Below are positions 9,665 to 19,346 of a stretch of 64,000 nucleotides of DNA, one piece after another. The notes below the pieces were generated by a model, which saw only the letters and a list, made by a program, of their open reading frames with translations, made no database searches and had not been told where the DNA came from. The position numbers and the translations under genes were made by a program. The stretch spans positions 310,001 to 374,000 of the forward strand of contig CAWJXA010000008.1 in the NCBI GenBank assembly GCA_963846715.1. Reading direction: 5' to 3'. Each line of letters starts with the position of its first letter. Within the stretch, counting starts at the first letter, position 1. This stretch comes from Bog-257 sp963846715. Lineage in GTDB: Bacteria; Acidobacteriota; Terriglobia; Terriglobales; Acidobacteriaceae.

Positions 9665-10350
9665 AGCGCCAACTCCGCCAACTCCCCGACGTCCTTCACT
9701 TCCAGATCAGGGTGGGCTTCGACCTGCTTGGTGGCTGCAGGCGCCTTGCCCTGCCTGCGATTGACCCACACGGTAGCGATTTCCAGCGCATGCGCGGGTA
9801 CCACATCGTGGTACAGGCTCTCGGCGACATGCAGAAGCCGCTCGCGAGGAATCTGGAAGCGCCTCAGCAGCGCCTCGAAATTGTTGAACGAGGGCTTGTA
9901 ACTGTGCACCTGTTGCGCAGTGACGATGGCGTCGAAGCATACCTCCAGCTTCGGCGATGTATAGGCAAACAAGTCGTCGTCAATATTGGAAAGTACGGCC
10001 AGCTTGTATCGGGACTGCAAACGGCGCAACGCGGGATTGGTGTCGGCAAAGGGCTGCCAGCTGCGAATGGATTCCGCCAGGCCATTGGCCTCGGTGGCAC
10101 TGACCGAGACCCGCAACTCGCGCGCAAAGTCGCGAACCACTTGCCCCAGTACCTCGCGATAGCTGCGATAGTGCCCGCTCTGGGCCAGCGGCTCAAACTC
10201 CGAGTAGAGATGCAGAATCTGGGCGTCACTAAGAGAGTGCCCTTTCCTTTCGAGCCATGCGCGCAGGTAACCGAGCAGCCCGCTTTCCCAGTCGATCAGG
10301 GTGCCGTAGCAGTCAAAGGACAGCCATTCGAAGCGCGTGAAGTCGAGCAT
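9658..10350 (-). CDS. HAD hydrolase, haloacid dehalogenase type II-like
   Basis: About 230 residues. Motif I is FDCYGTLIDW with nucleophile Asp13, motif II is VLSNIDDD, the conserved Lys lies in HSYKPS, and the last acidic motif is in HVAESLYHDV. These fit the L-2-haloacid dehalogenase-type branch of the HAD superfamily (cytoplasmic). The substrate cannot be told: many members are general phosphatases or dehalogenases. The ATG at 10350 begins the conserved part; a GTG 18 bases upstream is also in frame, and neither has a strong ribosome binding site. It ends close to the converging propeller gene, with a REP-like palindrome between. Confidence 0.83.
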   Translation of the reverse strand: MLDFTRFEWLSFDCYGTLIDWESGLLGYLRAWLERKGHSLSDAQILHLYSEFEPLAQSGHYRSYREVLGQVVRDFARELRVSVSATEANGLAESIRSWQPFADTNPALRRLQSRYKLAVLSNIDDDLFAYTSPKLEVCFDAIVTAQQVHSYKPSFNNFEALLRRFQIPRERLLHVAESLYHDVVPAHALEIATVWVNRRQGKAPAATKQVEAHPDLEVKDVGELAELALG

Positions 10351-10420
10351 AGAGTTCGAGTGTAGCACTCGTAGCAGCCGCCGGTTATCCCACTCTGTCA
10401 GACTTTGTCAGGGGAGATCG

Positions 10421-11614
10421 TCAGGACGATGACTTCCCAGCGCCGGCCGCCGGCGTTACCTTGTGCGAAGCGAATTTGCGCTCCAGCGCTTCCAGGGGAG
10501 ACAACTCCGGCTCTTTCTCCACAGGTGGGGGAGCGCTTTCAGTCTGCAAATCTCCATCGGCAGCAGCGGCCGTCTCGGCAGCGTTGCCGTTATCGGTGGC
10601 TACCGCTGCTGCCTTTGCCAACTCTACCTCTCGCGACGCCGCCAGCCCCTTCTCAAGAAACTTCTTCGTGTTGAGCAGGGGACGCGCCAGCGATGGATTA
10701 TAGCTGGTCCACGGACTGTCGAAATCCGCCTCGCGCTCGAATTGCGCGCGCATGCTTTCCATCTTGGAGTCGAGGTCGTCCAGATAGTGCAGCATGAGCG
10801 CCTCGGGAAACATAGGCAGTTTCGGCGAACCAAATTCGTAGTGCCCGTGATGGCTGATGATCATGTGTTCGATCAAGATCTTCAACTCGGGCGGAAAGCC
10901 GGGCAGGTGCGTGAGCTTGTCGTGCAGCATCTCCAGCTCGATGATCATGTGTCCCAGCAACTGGCCCTCAGTGGTGTACGAAATCGAGCGCTGATACGCC
11001 AGTTCGTGCAGCTTGCCGATATCGTGCAGGAACACGCCGGTCAGCAACAGGTCGCGGTTCACCTGGGGATAGTTACGGGACGCCAGGTCGCACACGGTAA
11101 ACAGCGATACTACGTGGTCGAGCAGGCCGCCGACAAACGCGTGATGCAACGTCTTGGCCGCCGGCGCGTTCTTGTACGCAGTGACAATGGCCTCGTCGGC
11201 CATGAATTCCTTCAGCAGTGACTTCAGCCAGTGGTTCTCGAAGCTGTCGACGAAGTCGCTCAAGGTGCGCCATAGCTGGTCGATGTCCTTGGAGGTCTTT
11301 GGCAGATAGTCGCAGTAATCAATTTCGGTGTCGGCCAGCTTGCGCAACTTATGGATGGTGAGCTGCCAGCGGCCGTTGTACTTGTGGATCATGCCCTTCA
11401 CTTTGACGAAGTCATCCTGCTCGAATGCGTCAAGAGTGTCGGCAACGTTGTCCCACATGTTGGCCTGTATTTGCCCACTGCGGTCGGCCAGGGTGACGGA
11501 CAGGTAAAGTTCACCGCTCTTCTTCGACTTCACCTGCTTGGCGGCGACCACGAAGAGCGAGGTGATGGTCTGGTTCTCCAGACGAGCGCAATCGCAAATG
11601 TAAAATTCCTTCAT
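10421..11614 (-). CDS. yhaM: 3'-5' exoribonuclease YhaM-like (OB fold + HD domain)
   Basis: 397 residues from the ATG at 11614, which opens MKEFYICD as expected for the family; a TTG nine codons upstream is less likely. An N-terminal OB-fold nucleic-acid-binding region (about residues 10-95, with LSVTLADRSGQIQANMWDN) precedes the metal-dependent HD domain (HHAFVGGLLDHV, then FLHDIGKLHEL and ISHHGHYEFG). The C-terminal 70 residues are Ala/Glu-rich, longer than in Bacillus YhaM and likely disordered. The enzyme trims RNA or DNA from the 3' end in the cytoplasm. Confidence 0.87.
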   Translation of the reverse strand: MKEFYICDCARLENQTITSLFVVAAKQVKSKKSGELYLSVTLADRSGQIQANMWDNVADTLDAFEQDDFVKVKGMIHKYNGRWQLTIHKLRKLADTEIDYCDYLPKTSKDIDQLWRTLSDFVDSFENHWLKSLLKEFMADEAIVTAYKNAPAAKTLHHAFVGGLLDHVVSLFTVCDLASRNYPQVNRDLLLTGVFLHDIGKLHELAYQRSISYTTEGQLLGHMIIELEMLHDKLTHLPGFPPELKILIEHMIISHHGHYEFGSPKLPMFPEALMLHYLDDLDSKMESMRAQFEREADFDSPWTSYNPSLARPLLNTKKFLEKGLAASREVELAKAAAVATDNGNAAETAAAADGDLQTESAPPPVEKEPELSPLEALERKFASHKVTPAAGAGKSSS

Positions 11615-11993
11615 AGAGGGACGACGGGCCCATCGCGACAAGGCAATGCGGCCAAAGATTCATGGTATCGCACTCTTGAAGAGGGTGCGAAACATAACCA
11701 GCGGGACATAGGGAACGGCGAAGAATGTTGGACCGGGGTTAGTGTCGGTCCTTTGGGGTGCGAGATGGGCGGAGGCTGACGCGATGACATGCGGAAACCG
11801 GGTTCGGCGGTGTGCCCGGCATGGGAGTGATGGGATGCGAAGAAACAGCTTGCGTCGCGAAGGAAACAGGGGCAAGATTGTCAATCTCTGAACCAATGTG
11901 AGAGCGCGGCGGATAACGCCTGACTGCTGGCGCTCAGGGCCCAAACCAGAATCTTCTGGCCGAGTCTTCGCTAGTGTTTCTCGCTAGCGGGAT
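11615..11993. other. Intergenic region between divergent genes
   Basis: About 380 bp with no supported gene. It presumably carries the promoters of the YhaM-like gene and of the GloVer protein. No clear promoter consensus or RNA element was identified. Confidence 0.4.
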
Positions 11994-14423
11994 GTGGGGA
12001 GGTATGTTGTGCTCGGGTGCCAATTGGGTGATTCTTCGTCCGTTCCTGCCTGTCAATGCATAAGCTCCCGTTGGAAGGTTAATGTAGCGAAAACAATCTG
12101 CCTCGTGATTCTATTTTGTGCCGCCCCGTCGATTCCCTTGCTGGCACAAACGTTGACGACTCTGCACAGTTTCAACGGCACGGACGGGAGCGACCCCACC
12201 ACCAGACTGGTCCAAGGCACTGACGGCAGTTTCTACGGCACAACGGAGGCATTCTTCGCAGGCACAGTCTTCAAGATCAGTCCCGAGTACCCATACACGC
12301 TGACCACACTGCACACCTTCGACTCCGTCCCTTCCGCCGACCTGGTGCAAGGCACTGACGGGAACTTCTACGGGACGACAGACTACGGCGGCGGAGCTTA
12401 CGGTCAAGGCATGGTCTTCAAGATCAACCCGCAGCCGCCATACGCGGTGACCACGCTCTATAGCTTTTGCTCTCAACCGAACTGCGTTGACGGCACAAAT
12501 CCAGAGGGAGGGCTGGTGCAGGGCACCGACGGCAACTTTTACGGGACAACGCTTGATGGGGGAGCTTACGGTTCTGGAACGGTCTTCAAAATCACCCCGA
12601 GCGGCATGCTGACCACGCTGTACAGCTTCTGCTCGCAAACGAACTGCACTGACGGCGCCAATCCCTACGCCGGGCTGGTTCAAGGCACTGATGGGAACTT
12701 CTACGGAACAACGGGCTTTGGCGGGGCCAACAGCTACGGCACAGTGTTCAAAATGACCCCCAGCGGCACGCTGACTACGCTGTACAGCTTTTGCTCGCAA
12801 ACCAACTGCGCTGACGGCAACACGCCCTACGCCGGACTGGTGCAAGGCACTGACGGCAATTTCTACGGGGCAACGGGGACGTACCCTGGTACCAACAGCT
12901 CCGGCACAGTCTTCACAATCACCCCCATCGGCACTCTGACCACGCTGTACAGCTTCTGTTCGCAAATGAACTGTACTGACGGCGCCAGTCCTTACGACGG
13001 GCTGGTGCAAGCCACCGACGGGAACTTCTACGGAACGACGCAAAATGGCGGAGCTTACGGTAGGGGCACGGTTTTTAAGGTCAACCTCCAGCCGCCGTAC
13101 ATGCTGACTACCTTGTACAGCTTTTGCTCGAAAACCAACTGCACTGACGGCACCACCCCGGTAGCTGGGCTGGTGCAAGGCACTGACGGGAACTTTTACG
13201 GGACAACGATTGGCGGCGGCACTAGTGGGAACTGCAGCGGTGGCTGTGGCACGGTCTTCAGTCTGACAGGCCCGAGTCCGAACCCATTGCAATTCGTTCC
13301 GGTTACTCCCTGTCGCCTGGTAGATACACGACCGCAGAATGGTGGCGCTGGTCCGATCACAGGAGGTACTTCCCAAGTTTTTAGCTTGCCGCAATTATCG
13401 CAAGCCAAAGGTTGTGCCGATCTCTCCACCGCTGCGGCGTATTCGCTCAACATGACCGTGGTTCCGTCAGGACGCCTCGGGTATCTCACGCTCTGGCCGA
13501 CGGGCAAGAGTCAGCCGGGGGTCTCGACGCTGAACTCACCCGATGGCCGTGTCAAAGCCAACGCCGCGATTACACCTGCGGGAACGCTGGGCGCGGTGAG
13601 CGTGTATGTAACAGACACGACAAACGTCGTCATCGACATTGACGGCTACTTCGCGAGCGGTTCCAGTCTGGCCTTCTATCCGCTGACACCGTGCCGCGTT
13701 GCCGACACGCGCAAAGATACATTCCCCCAAGGCTTGGGTACGCCGCATCTGGCAGGTAAGACCGGGCGCGACTTGCCAATCCTAATGAGCACGTGCAACA
13801 TCCCGAGCACCGCGCAAGCGTACTCGCTGAACCTCACCGCAGTGCCGTACCAGGGAAGTCCGCTGGGTTATCTGGAGGTGTGGCCGACCGATCAGATGCC
13901 GGCGAATCCGGTGTCCACCCTGAACAATCCGACCGGGACGATCGTGGCCAATGCTGCAATCGTTCCGGCGGGGACAGGTGGAGACATCACGGTGTATCCC
14001 AGCAGCGACACTGATCTCGTGGTTGATGTGAACGGCTACTTCGCTGCGGCGGGGCCGGGCGGGATGTCGCTGTATCCTGCAGCGCCGTGCCGGGCGCTCG
14101 ACACGCGGAAGATCGGTATGGGGCAGCCGTTCATGGGGATATTGATGCCGCCATTGGATGTAGCGGGTGGCCCGTGTGGACCGCCGACCACGGCGCGAGC
14201 GTACGTCTTCAACGCGACGGTGGTGCCGGTGGGACCTTTGGGATATCTGGCGCTGTGGCCGAACGGCGAGGATCAGCCGGTGGTCTCGACGCTGAACGCG
14301 TTCGACGGCGCACTTACCAATAACATGGCGATTGTGCCGACGAACGACGGCAAGATCAATGCCTACGCCGGCAATGGACTAACGCAGTTGGTGCTGGACC
14401 TCTCCAGTTACTTCGCGCCGTAA
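11994..14423 (+). CDS. Exported GloVer-repeat protein with C-terminal triple module
   Basis: 809 residues. A hydrophobic export segment (about residues 35-51, ending PLLAQ) is followed by roughly eight repeats of about 55-60 residues, each with LVQGTDGNFYGTT, GTVFKI and LTTLYSF(C): the GloVer tandem-repeat pattern, likely a beta-propeller. From base 13288 the repeats give way to three units of about 125 residues, each with PCRxxDTR, LGYLxxWP and DxxGYF, and the chain stops at YFAP. The N-terminus before the export segment is long and begins at a GTG, so the true start may be later (a TTG at residue 11) or affected by an indel. Surface location is inferred; function unknown. Confidence 0.8.
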   Translation: MGRYVVLGCQLGDSSSVPACQCISSRWKVNVAKTICLVILFCAAPSIPLLAQTLTTLHSFNGTDGSDPTTRLVQGTDGSFYGTTEAFFAGTVFKISPEYPYTLTTLHTFDSVPSADLVQGTDGNFYGTTDYGGGAYGQGMVFKINPQPPYAVTTLYSFCSQPNCVDGTNPEGGLVQGTDGNFYGTTLDGGAYGSGTVFKITPSGMLTTLYSFCSQTNCTDGANPYAGLVQGTDGNFYGTTGFGGANSYGTVFKMTPSGTLTTLYSFCSQTNCADGNTPYAGLVQGTDGNFYGATGTYPGTNSSGTVFTITPIGTLTTLYSFCSQMNCTDGASPYDGLVQATDGNFYGTTQNGGAYGRGTVFKVNLQPPYMLTTLYSFCSKTNCTDGTTPVAGLVQGTDGNFYGTTIGGGTSGNCSGGCGTVFSLTGPSPNPLQFVPVTPCRLVDTRPQNGGAGPITGGTSQVFSLPQLSQAKGCADLSTAAAYSLNMTVVPSGRLGYLTLWPTGKSQPGVSTLNSPDGRVKANAAITPAGTLGAVSVYVTDTTNVVIDIDGYFASGSSLAFYPLTPCRVADTRKDTFPQGLGTPHLAGKTGRDLPILMSTCNIPSTAQAYSLNLTAVPYQGSPLGYLEVWPTDQMPANPVSTLNNPTGTIVANAAIVPAGTGGDITVYPSSDTDLVVDVNGYFAAAGPGGMSLYPAAPCRALDTRKIGMGQPFMGILMPPLDVAGGPCGPPTTARAYVFNATVVPVGPLGYLALWPNGEDQPVVSTLNAFDGALTNNMAIVPTNDGKINAYAGNGLTQLVLDLSSYFAP
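13288..14423 (+). repeat. Three-unit C-terminal module, copy 1
   Basis: Three tandem units of about 125 residues with PCRxxDTR, GYLxxWP, STLN and GYF/SYF landmarks. The same cassette ends the proteins at 21480-25352 and 25652-28045. Confidence 0.8.
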
Positions 14424-14505
14424 GGAGCAGGTGCCGCCGGCTGAAGCCGGCTCGAATGCGCAAAACATTAAGGGCCGACGGAGTGACTTGGAAAACCGCC
14501 GCAAA

Positions 14506-14535
14506 CCAAAAGGCGCGCCACAGCGCGCCTTTTGG
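14506..14535. terminator. Bidirectional intrinsic terminator
   Basis: Perfect 13-bp stem (CCAAAAGGCGCGC / GCGCGCCTTTTGG) with a four-base loop, lying between the convergent GloVer gene (+) and foldase gene (-). The A/T run inside the stem serves both directions. Confidence 0.8.
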
Positions 14536-14550
14536 GAATGGCCTGCGAGC

Positions 14551-15681
14551 CTAGAACAACCCGAATTTCTTCTTCTTCTTCGCCTTCGATGAGTCTTCGG
14601 TCGTAGCTGTGGTGTAGACCGGCTTGGTTTCGTTCGGGCTGGCGCCCGTGTCAACGTAGGGAGACCTGATGTCGATGTAGGCATCCTCGCGCAGCTTGGT
14701 CAGATAGTCGCGCAAAGCAGGCTGCATCTTACTCATGTAAATCTGCTCTTGCACGCGATTCTCCACGTCCTTCAGAGGCGGAATGCCAGGAGTCTGGTGC
14801 TCGGTCACCTTCAAGATGACCCACCCCTGGTTGGTGCGGACCGGCTCGGTGAAGCCGCCTGGGTTGGTGGCGAATACCCGTTCCTCAATCTCTTTGGAGA
14901 GGGTGCCTCGCTTGAAATACTCCAGGTCGCCACCTGCGGAGGCAGTCGGACCATCCGAGTACTTTTTGGCGAGCTCTTCGAAATTGCCGCCCTTCTTCAA
15001 CAGGTCGTAGACCTTGTCGGCCTTGGCCTTGGCTTCGGCTACTACCTCGGGGCTGGGCGCTTCCGGCAGCACTTCCTGTCCCTTCTCGGTCTTGACCGAT
15101 GGCGTCTTCTGGGTCGAAATCAGGATCTCGCTCATGCGGACCTGTTCGGGCCGCTCCATCTCGGCCTTGTGCTGGTCGTAGAACTGCTGGACATCCTGCT
15201 GCGAAACCGTGATGTGTCCGCCCACTTCCTGGCTAATCACGCGCTGCGTGATGATGCTGTTTTTCAAATTCTGTTTGAATTCTTCCCACGATACGCCTTG
15301 GGCCTCGGCCGCCTTCTGCAGGTCCTCCATGGATTCGGCGTGCATTTGCTTGCGCATCTCGTCCAGCCGCTTGACCACGTCGGTGTCCGCGGAAATTCCC
15401 AGCTCTTCACCTTTTTGCAGGAGCAGTTGCTGATCGATCAAATCGCGTAACAAATCCTGTTGTTGCTCTTTGGGCTCGCCCGATGAGTCTGGACGCTGCG
15501 CATCAGCCGCTAATTGATCCTGGCTGTGGCGCAAATCGGCCCTGGTAATAATGTTGTTGTTGACGCGGGCGATGATTTCCTCGACGACGGTCTCGTCTTG
15601 ACTGGCCACTGGGCTGGTTTGGGCTACCAGCCAAGGCGCACAAAGGAAAATCGCGGACACAAGGACAGCAAATCTCTTCAT
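14551..15681 (-). CDS. Periplasmic peptidyl-prolyl isomerase, SurA/PrsA-like
   Basis: 376 residues with a signal peptide (MKRFAVLVSAIFLCAPWLVAQ). A SurA-type N-terminal helical chaperone domain follows, with IIARVNNNIITRADL (about 36-50) and LLRDLIDQQLLLQKGEELGI. One parvulin-type rotamase domain spans about residues 180-300 (VRMSEILIST, ELAKKYSDGPTASAGGDL, then VRTNQGWVILKV). The tail is short and Lys-rich. It should assist folding of exported and outer-membrane proteins, fitting a region full of large secreted proteins. Typical SurA has two parvulin domains; here only one is seen, as in PrsA-like forms. Confidence 0.9.
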   Translation of the reverse strand: MKRFAVLVSAIFLCAPWLVAQTSPVASQDETVVEEIIARVNNNIITRADLRHSQDQLAADAQRPDSSGEPKEQQQDLLRDLIDQQLLLQKGEELGISADTDVVKRLDEMRKQMHAESMEDLQKAAEAQGVSWEEFKQNLKNSIITQRVISQEVGGHITVSQQDVQQFYDQHKAEMERPEQVRMSEILISTQKTPSVKTEKGQEVLPEAPSPEVVAEAKAKADKVYDLLKKGGNFEELAKKYSDGPTASAGGDLEYFKRGTLSKEIEERVFATNPGGFTEPVRTNQGWVILKVTEHQTPGIPPLKDVENRVQEQIYMSKMQPALRDYLTKLREDAYIDIRSPYVDTGASPNETKPVYTTATTEDSSKAKKKKKFGLF

Positions 15682-15833
15682 TCAATACCTGAACAGGCGG
15701 GCGTACACACGCGAGGTCTCACCTGGGATCAAAATCGCTTACTCGTTAGGTGTTATTCTACCGCGTCTGGCCAGGTTGTGCTGGGCCGAAACGGGCTAGA
15801 TCTGCGTGCCACTTTCCAGGTGCCACAGCTCAG

Positions 15834-17084
15834 TCATGGAGTCAATTCAAACACCGTACCCTGGCCGTGAATCCCTCCGGCAACGGTCGTTCCGAAGAAG
15901 TTGCCCTGCCCATCGGGAGTCATTCCGTAATACAGGTAAGCTCCGTCCGGAGGCGTGCCGAAAGTGTGCAGCACGCTCTCGCTCCATCCGCCACCGTTCG
16001 GACTGAGTTGGAACGCCACCCCGCAGTCGCAGCCCGGATCGCCGCCCGCCGAAGTCGTACCGTAGAGGTTTCCGGCAGCGTCGAAGACCAGCGTACTGGT
16101 TGGAGAGCCTCCGTCGGTGCCGCCTTGAAAGGAATAGAGCACGGTATCTCGCCAGCCGCCCACCGCACTGGCGCCGGGAGACACTTTGAACACGGTACCG
16201 GCGCCGCTGACGCCGCCATAGTAGGTTGTGCCGTAGAGGTTGCCGTTCGCATCGGCAATCAGGCCGCCATAAGGAAAGCCTGCGTCAGGCTGGCCCTTGA
16301 ACGCATACAGCGTGATCAGGTTCCACGCACTCCCGGAGGAAGAGACTTTGAACACAGTACCGGCGCCGTAGAGTCCGCCCAATTCGGTCACGCCGTAGAT
16401 GCTGCCCGACGAGTCGATACGCAGGCGCCCCAACGAGCCAACCGCGCCGTCGTCTCCGCCGGTGAAGCTGTGAAGCACCGTCTCCACCCACGCGCCGCCG
16501 TTGGGCGATAGCTGATAAACGACGCCTGAGCCATACGCACCGCCATCAGGGGTCGTGCCGTAGAGGTTGCCGGCGCTGTCGAACACCAACCCTCCTCCCG
16601 GGCCTGCGCCATCGTTGCCTCCGGTGAAGCTATACAGGACGCTCTCCCGCCACTGACCGCCGCCGACGGGCGTGAGTTCGAAGACGACGCCGCAGCCATC
16701 GCCACTGCAAATTCCCGCTGAACCTCCTGCCACGGTTGTGCCGTAGAGATTGCCTTCGGCATCGAGCGCCACGCCGCCGTAGGGATTCTTCCCGTCGTCG
16801 AAGCAAGTGAAGCTGTACAGCACGCTCTGCTGCCATCGGCCTCCGCCCATGGGCGTTAGTTGGAAGACCGTCCCACAGCCGTATACACCTCCGACGACGG
16901 TCGTCCCGTAGGCATTGCCTGAGGTGTCGAAAACCAGATCGGAAGCGGGATCGCCTCCGTCATTACCGCCGGTAAAGTTGTAGAGGACCTGCTCGGTGGC
17001 GAGCGTCCGGGCGACGGAGGGCATCGTGGCCCAGACGAGCACGGCGGCAAGACTCATGATGCAACAGAGGTTCTTGCGTGTCAT
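15834..17084 (-). CDS. Exported GloVer-repeat protein
   Basis: 416 residues from the ATG at 17084, chosen because GAGGAGAT lies eight bases upstream and a signal peptide follows directly (MTRKNLCCIMSLAAVLVWAT). The rest is about seven repeats of about 55 residues with VLYSFTGG(N/D)DG, LVFDxxGNLYGTT and GGVYGCGTVFQLTP: the GloVer pattern. It ends inside a repeat (GTVFELTP) without the triple module carried by its relative at 11994-14423. Location is extracytoplasmic by the signal peptide. Function unknown; a propeller fold is likely. Confidence 0.87.
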   Translation of the reverse strand: MTRKNLCCIMSLAAVLVWATMPSVARTLATEQVLYNFTGGNDGGDPASDLVFDTSGNAYGTTVVGGVYGCGTVFQLTPMGGGRWQQSVLYSFTCFDDGKNPYGGVALDAEGNLYGTTVAGGSAGICSGDGCGVVFELTPVGGGQWRESVLYSFTGGNDGAGPGGGLVFDSAGNLYGTTPDGGAYGSGVVYQLSPNGGAWVETVLHSFTGGDDGAVGSLGRLRIDSSGSIYGVTELGGLYGAGTVFKVSSSGSAWNLITLYAFKGQPDAGFPYGGLIADANGNLYGTTYYGGVSGAGTVFKVSPGASAVGGWRDTVLYSFQGGTDGGSPTSTLVFDAAGNLYGTTSAGGDPGCDCGVAFQLSPNGGGWSESVLHTFGTPPDGAYLYYGMTPDGQGNFFGTTVAGGIHGQGTVFELTP

Positions 17085-17339
17085 ATTTTTATCTCCTCGG
17101 TTACAACATCTGTTCGGGCTAAGGCAACGAATCAAGCGGACGAGGCGGCGGAGAAACTTTAGCATTGAATCGGTCGCAGCGAACGAGCGATAGCGATTTT
17201 GACATTGTTGCTTAGGCCGATCTCACTGCGACCTGTGACGGTCCTGCGCTGCGCTTTCCCCGGGGTTATCATTATGAGTTTGCTTTGTCGCGCGCGGTAA
17301 TTGGTGTTGCTATTGCGCGCGAATTCAGGAGACTAACAC

Positions 17340-19076
17340 GTGAAATTCATCCTCTTTCTTGCACTCATCATGATCGTCGGTTCCGTCATGGCATCGGCGG
17401 GTGAGCAGCTCGCCACCAAGGTTCCCGACCTCGCGCAGCTGCAGAAGATGACCGCACGCTTCGCTCCCACGGAGTTCAACGTCGACATCAGCAGTTTTCC
17501 GAACGGCGACCGCAAAGCGCTGGTCAAGCTGGTGGAGGCGGCGCGTCTCATCAACGACATCTTCATGATGCAGTACTGGAGCGGCGACGCGCGCTCTACG
17601 CCAAGCTGCAGAAAGAACGACGCCGCTGGGCAAAGCGCGCCTGCATTACTTCTGGATCAACAAGGGCCCGTGGTCGGAGCTCGACGACAACACCGCCTTC
17701 ATTCCCGGCGTGCCCGAGCACAAGCTGCCGGGCGCGAACTTCTATCCCGAGAGCCATGACCAAGGAGCAATTCGAAGCTGGGTCAAGACGCTTGCCCCGA
17801 AGCAGCAGAAGCAGGCCAAGGGATTCTTCACCGTCATCCGCGTCCGACGGCAAGAACGGCTCAAGATCGTCCCTTACAGCGAAGCCTATAAGGCCGATCT
17901 GACGCCAAGCGGCGAAGCTTTTGAAGGAAGCCGCCGCACTCACCGACAACGCGACGTTGAAACGTTCCTGACTACTCGCGCCGCGGCGTTTCTCTCCAAC
18001 GACTACTACGAGAGCGACGTGGCCTGGATGGATCTCGACGCGCCGCTCGACATCACCATCGGCCCTTACGAGACCTATAACGACGAGTTGTTCGGCTACA
18101 AGGCGTCGTACGAAGCCTACGTCAATGTGCGCGACGAGCAGGAGAGCGCCAAGCTGGGCGCCTTCGCCAAGCACCTGCAGGAGATCGAAAACAATCTGCC
18201 GCATCGATCCGAAGTATCGCAATCCGAAGATCGGGGCGCAGGCGCCGATCCGCGTGGTCAACGAGGTGATGAGCGCGGGCGACGGCAATCACGGCGTGCA
18301 GACCGCGGCCTACAACCTGCCCAACGACGAGCGAGTGGTCGCCGAAAAGGGCAGCAAGCGCGTCATGCTGAAGAACGTGCAGCAGGCGAAGTTCAAGCAG
18401 ATCCTGGTTCCGATCTCCAGAGCGCGTGCTGGGCGGCGACGAGCAGGACAGAGTGGAGCTTCGAGGCGTTCTTCACGCACATCCTGGCCCACGAACTGTG
18501 CCACGGACTGGGGCCGCACCAGATCACCGTGAATGGCAAGCCGACCACGCCGCGCGAGCAGTTGAAAGAACTCTACAGCGCGATCGAGGAGGCCAAGGCC
18601 GACGCGACCGGACTGTTCGCGCTGCAGTACATGATCGACCACGCGCAAGCAATGGGACTGGCCGATGTGCTGAAGCCCGATCGCAGTTCGGAGAAGCAGC
18701 TCTACACGACCTATCTCGCTTCGTCGTTCCGCACGTTGCGCTTTGGAATGGGCGAGGCGCACGGCAAAGGCATGGCCGTGCAGTTGAACTACCTGATGGA
18801 CAAGGGCGCGTTCGTGACGCGTCCTGATGGCACCTTCGCCGTGGACTACACGAAGATCAAGGACGCGGTGCGCGATCTGACGCATGACCTGCTGACGGTC
18901 GAGGCGGAAGGCGATTATGCCGGCGCCAAGAAGATGCTCGGACACGCTTGGGCGTGCTGCGTCCGGAGTTCAAGCAGGCGCTGGACAAGCTGGGCGACAT
19001 TCCGGTGGACATCGAACCAATCTTCGTTACGGCGGAGAAGGTCGCGCCGCACACGGCTGCGCCGCATCGGCAGTGA
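17340..19076 (+). pseudogene. M49-like (DPP III-type) zinc peptidase, many frameshifts
   Basis: A continuous protein can be read only by switching frames. It starts at a GTG with AGGAG eight bases upstream and a signal peptide. The conserved parts are HYFWINKGPWSELDDN, SNDYYESDVAWMDLDAPLD, the zinc motif HELCHGLGPH and a downstream EEAKADATG that would supply further ligands, as in M49-type peptidases. Net one-base shifts occur near 17592, 17618, 18210, 18425, 18455 and 18945, plus two compensated stretches near 17850-17868 and 17905-17950. Between them the protein sequence is well kept. Recent decay or a locally poor consensus sequence could both explain this. It ends at the TGA at 19074-19076. 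Confidence 0.75.
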
Positions 19077-19346
19077 TGTGAGGATATTAGGTTGAACGTT
19101 TAGGGTAGTGCGGCGCTTCAGCGCCGCGTAAACAAACGGGGCAGAAGTCGGCCTTTAGGCCCTGACGTGCTTGCCGGATATCGGTAAGACGTGCGTGTTT
19201 CGCGAGTTTGAAACCGAAGTACCTCAGCGGCTAAAGCCGGCTTTTTACCATCTCCGCTGAACGCGGACCTGAAGGTCCGCACTACCCGAGCAGTGCTACT
19301 TCAGCAGCCCGGGAGCCGGTGGGATACATTCCTACGGAATAAAGCG
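19077..19346. repeat. Cluster of REP-like palindromes
   Basis: Non-coding stretch with at least three short palindromes: 19104-19127 (GCGGCGCTTCAGCGCCGC), 19222-19241 (CAGCGGCTAAAGCCGGC) and 19263-19286 (GCGGACCTGAAGGTCCGC then ACTACCC). Copies at 9639 and 28361 share the CCGCACTACCC tail. Confidence 0.6.

Noticed and set aside
12180..13260. Regular direct repeats of about 170-180 bp, CRISPR-like at first glance
   Set aside because: They encode the GloVer protein repeats, the frame is open throughout, and the spacing and lack of palindromic repeats do not fit CRISPR.
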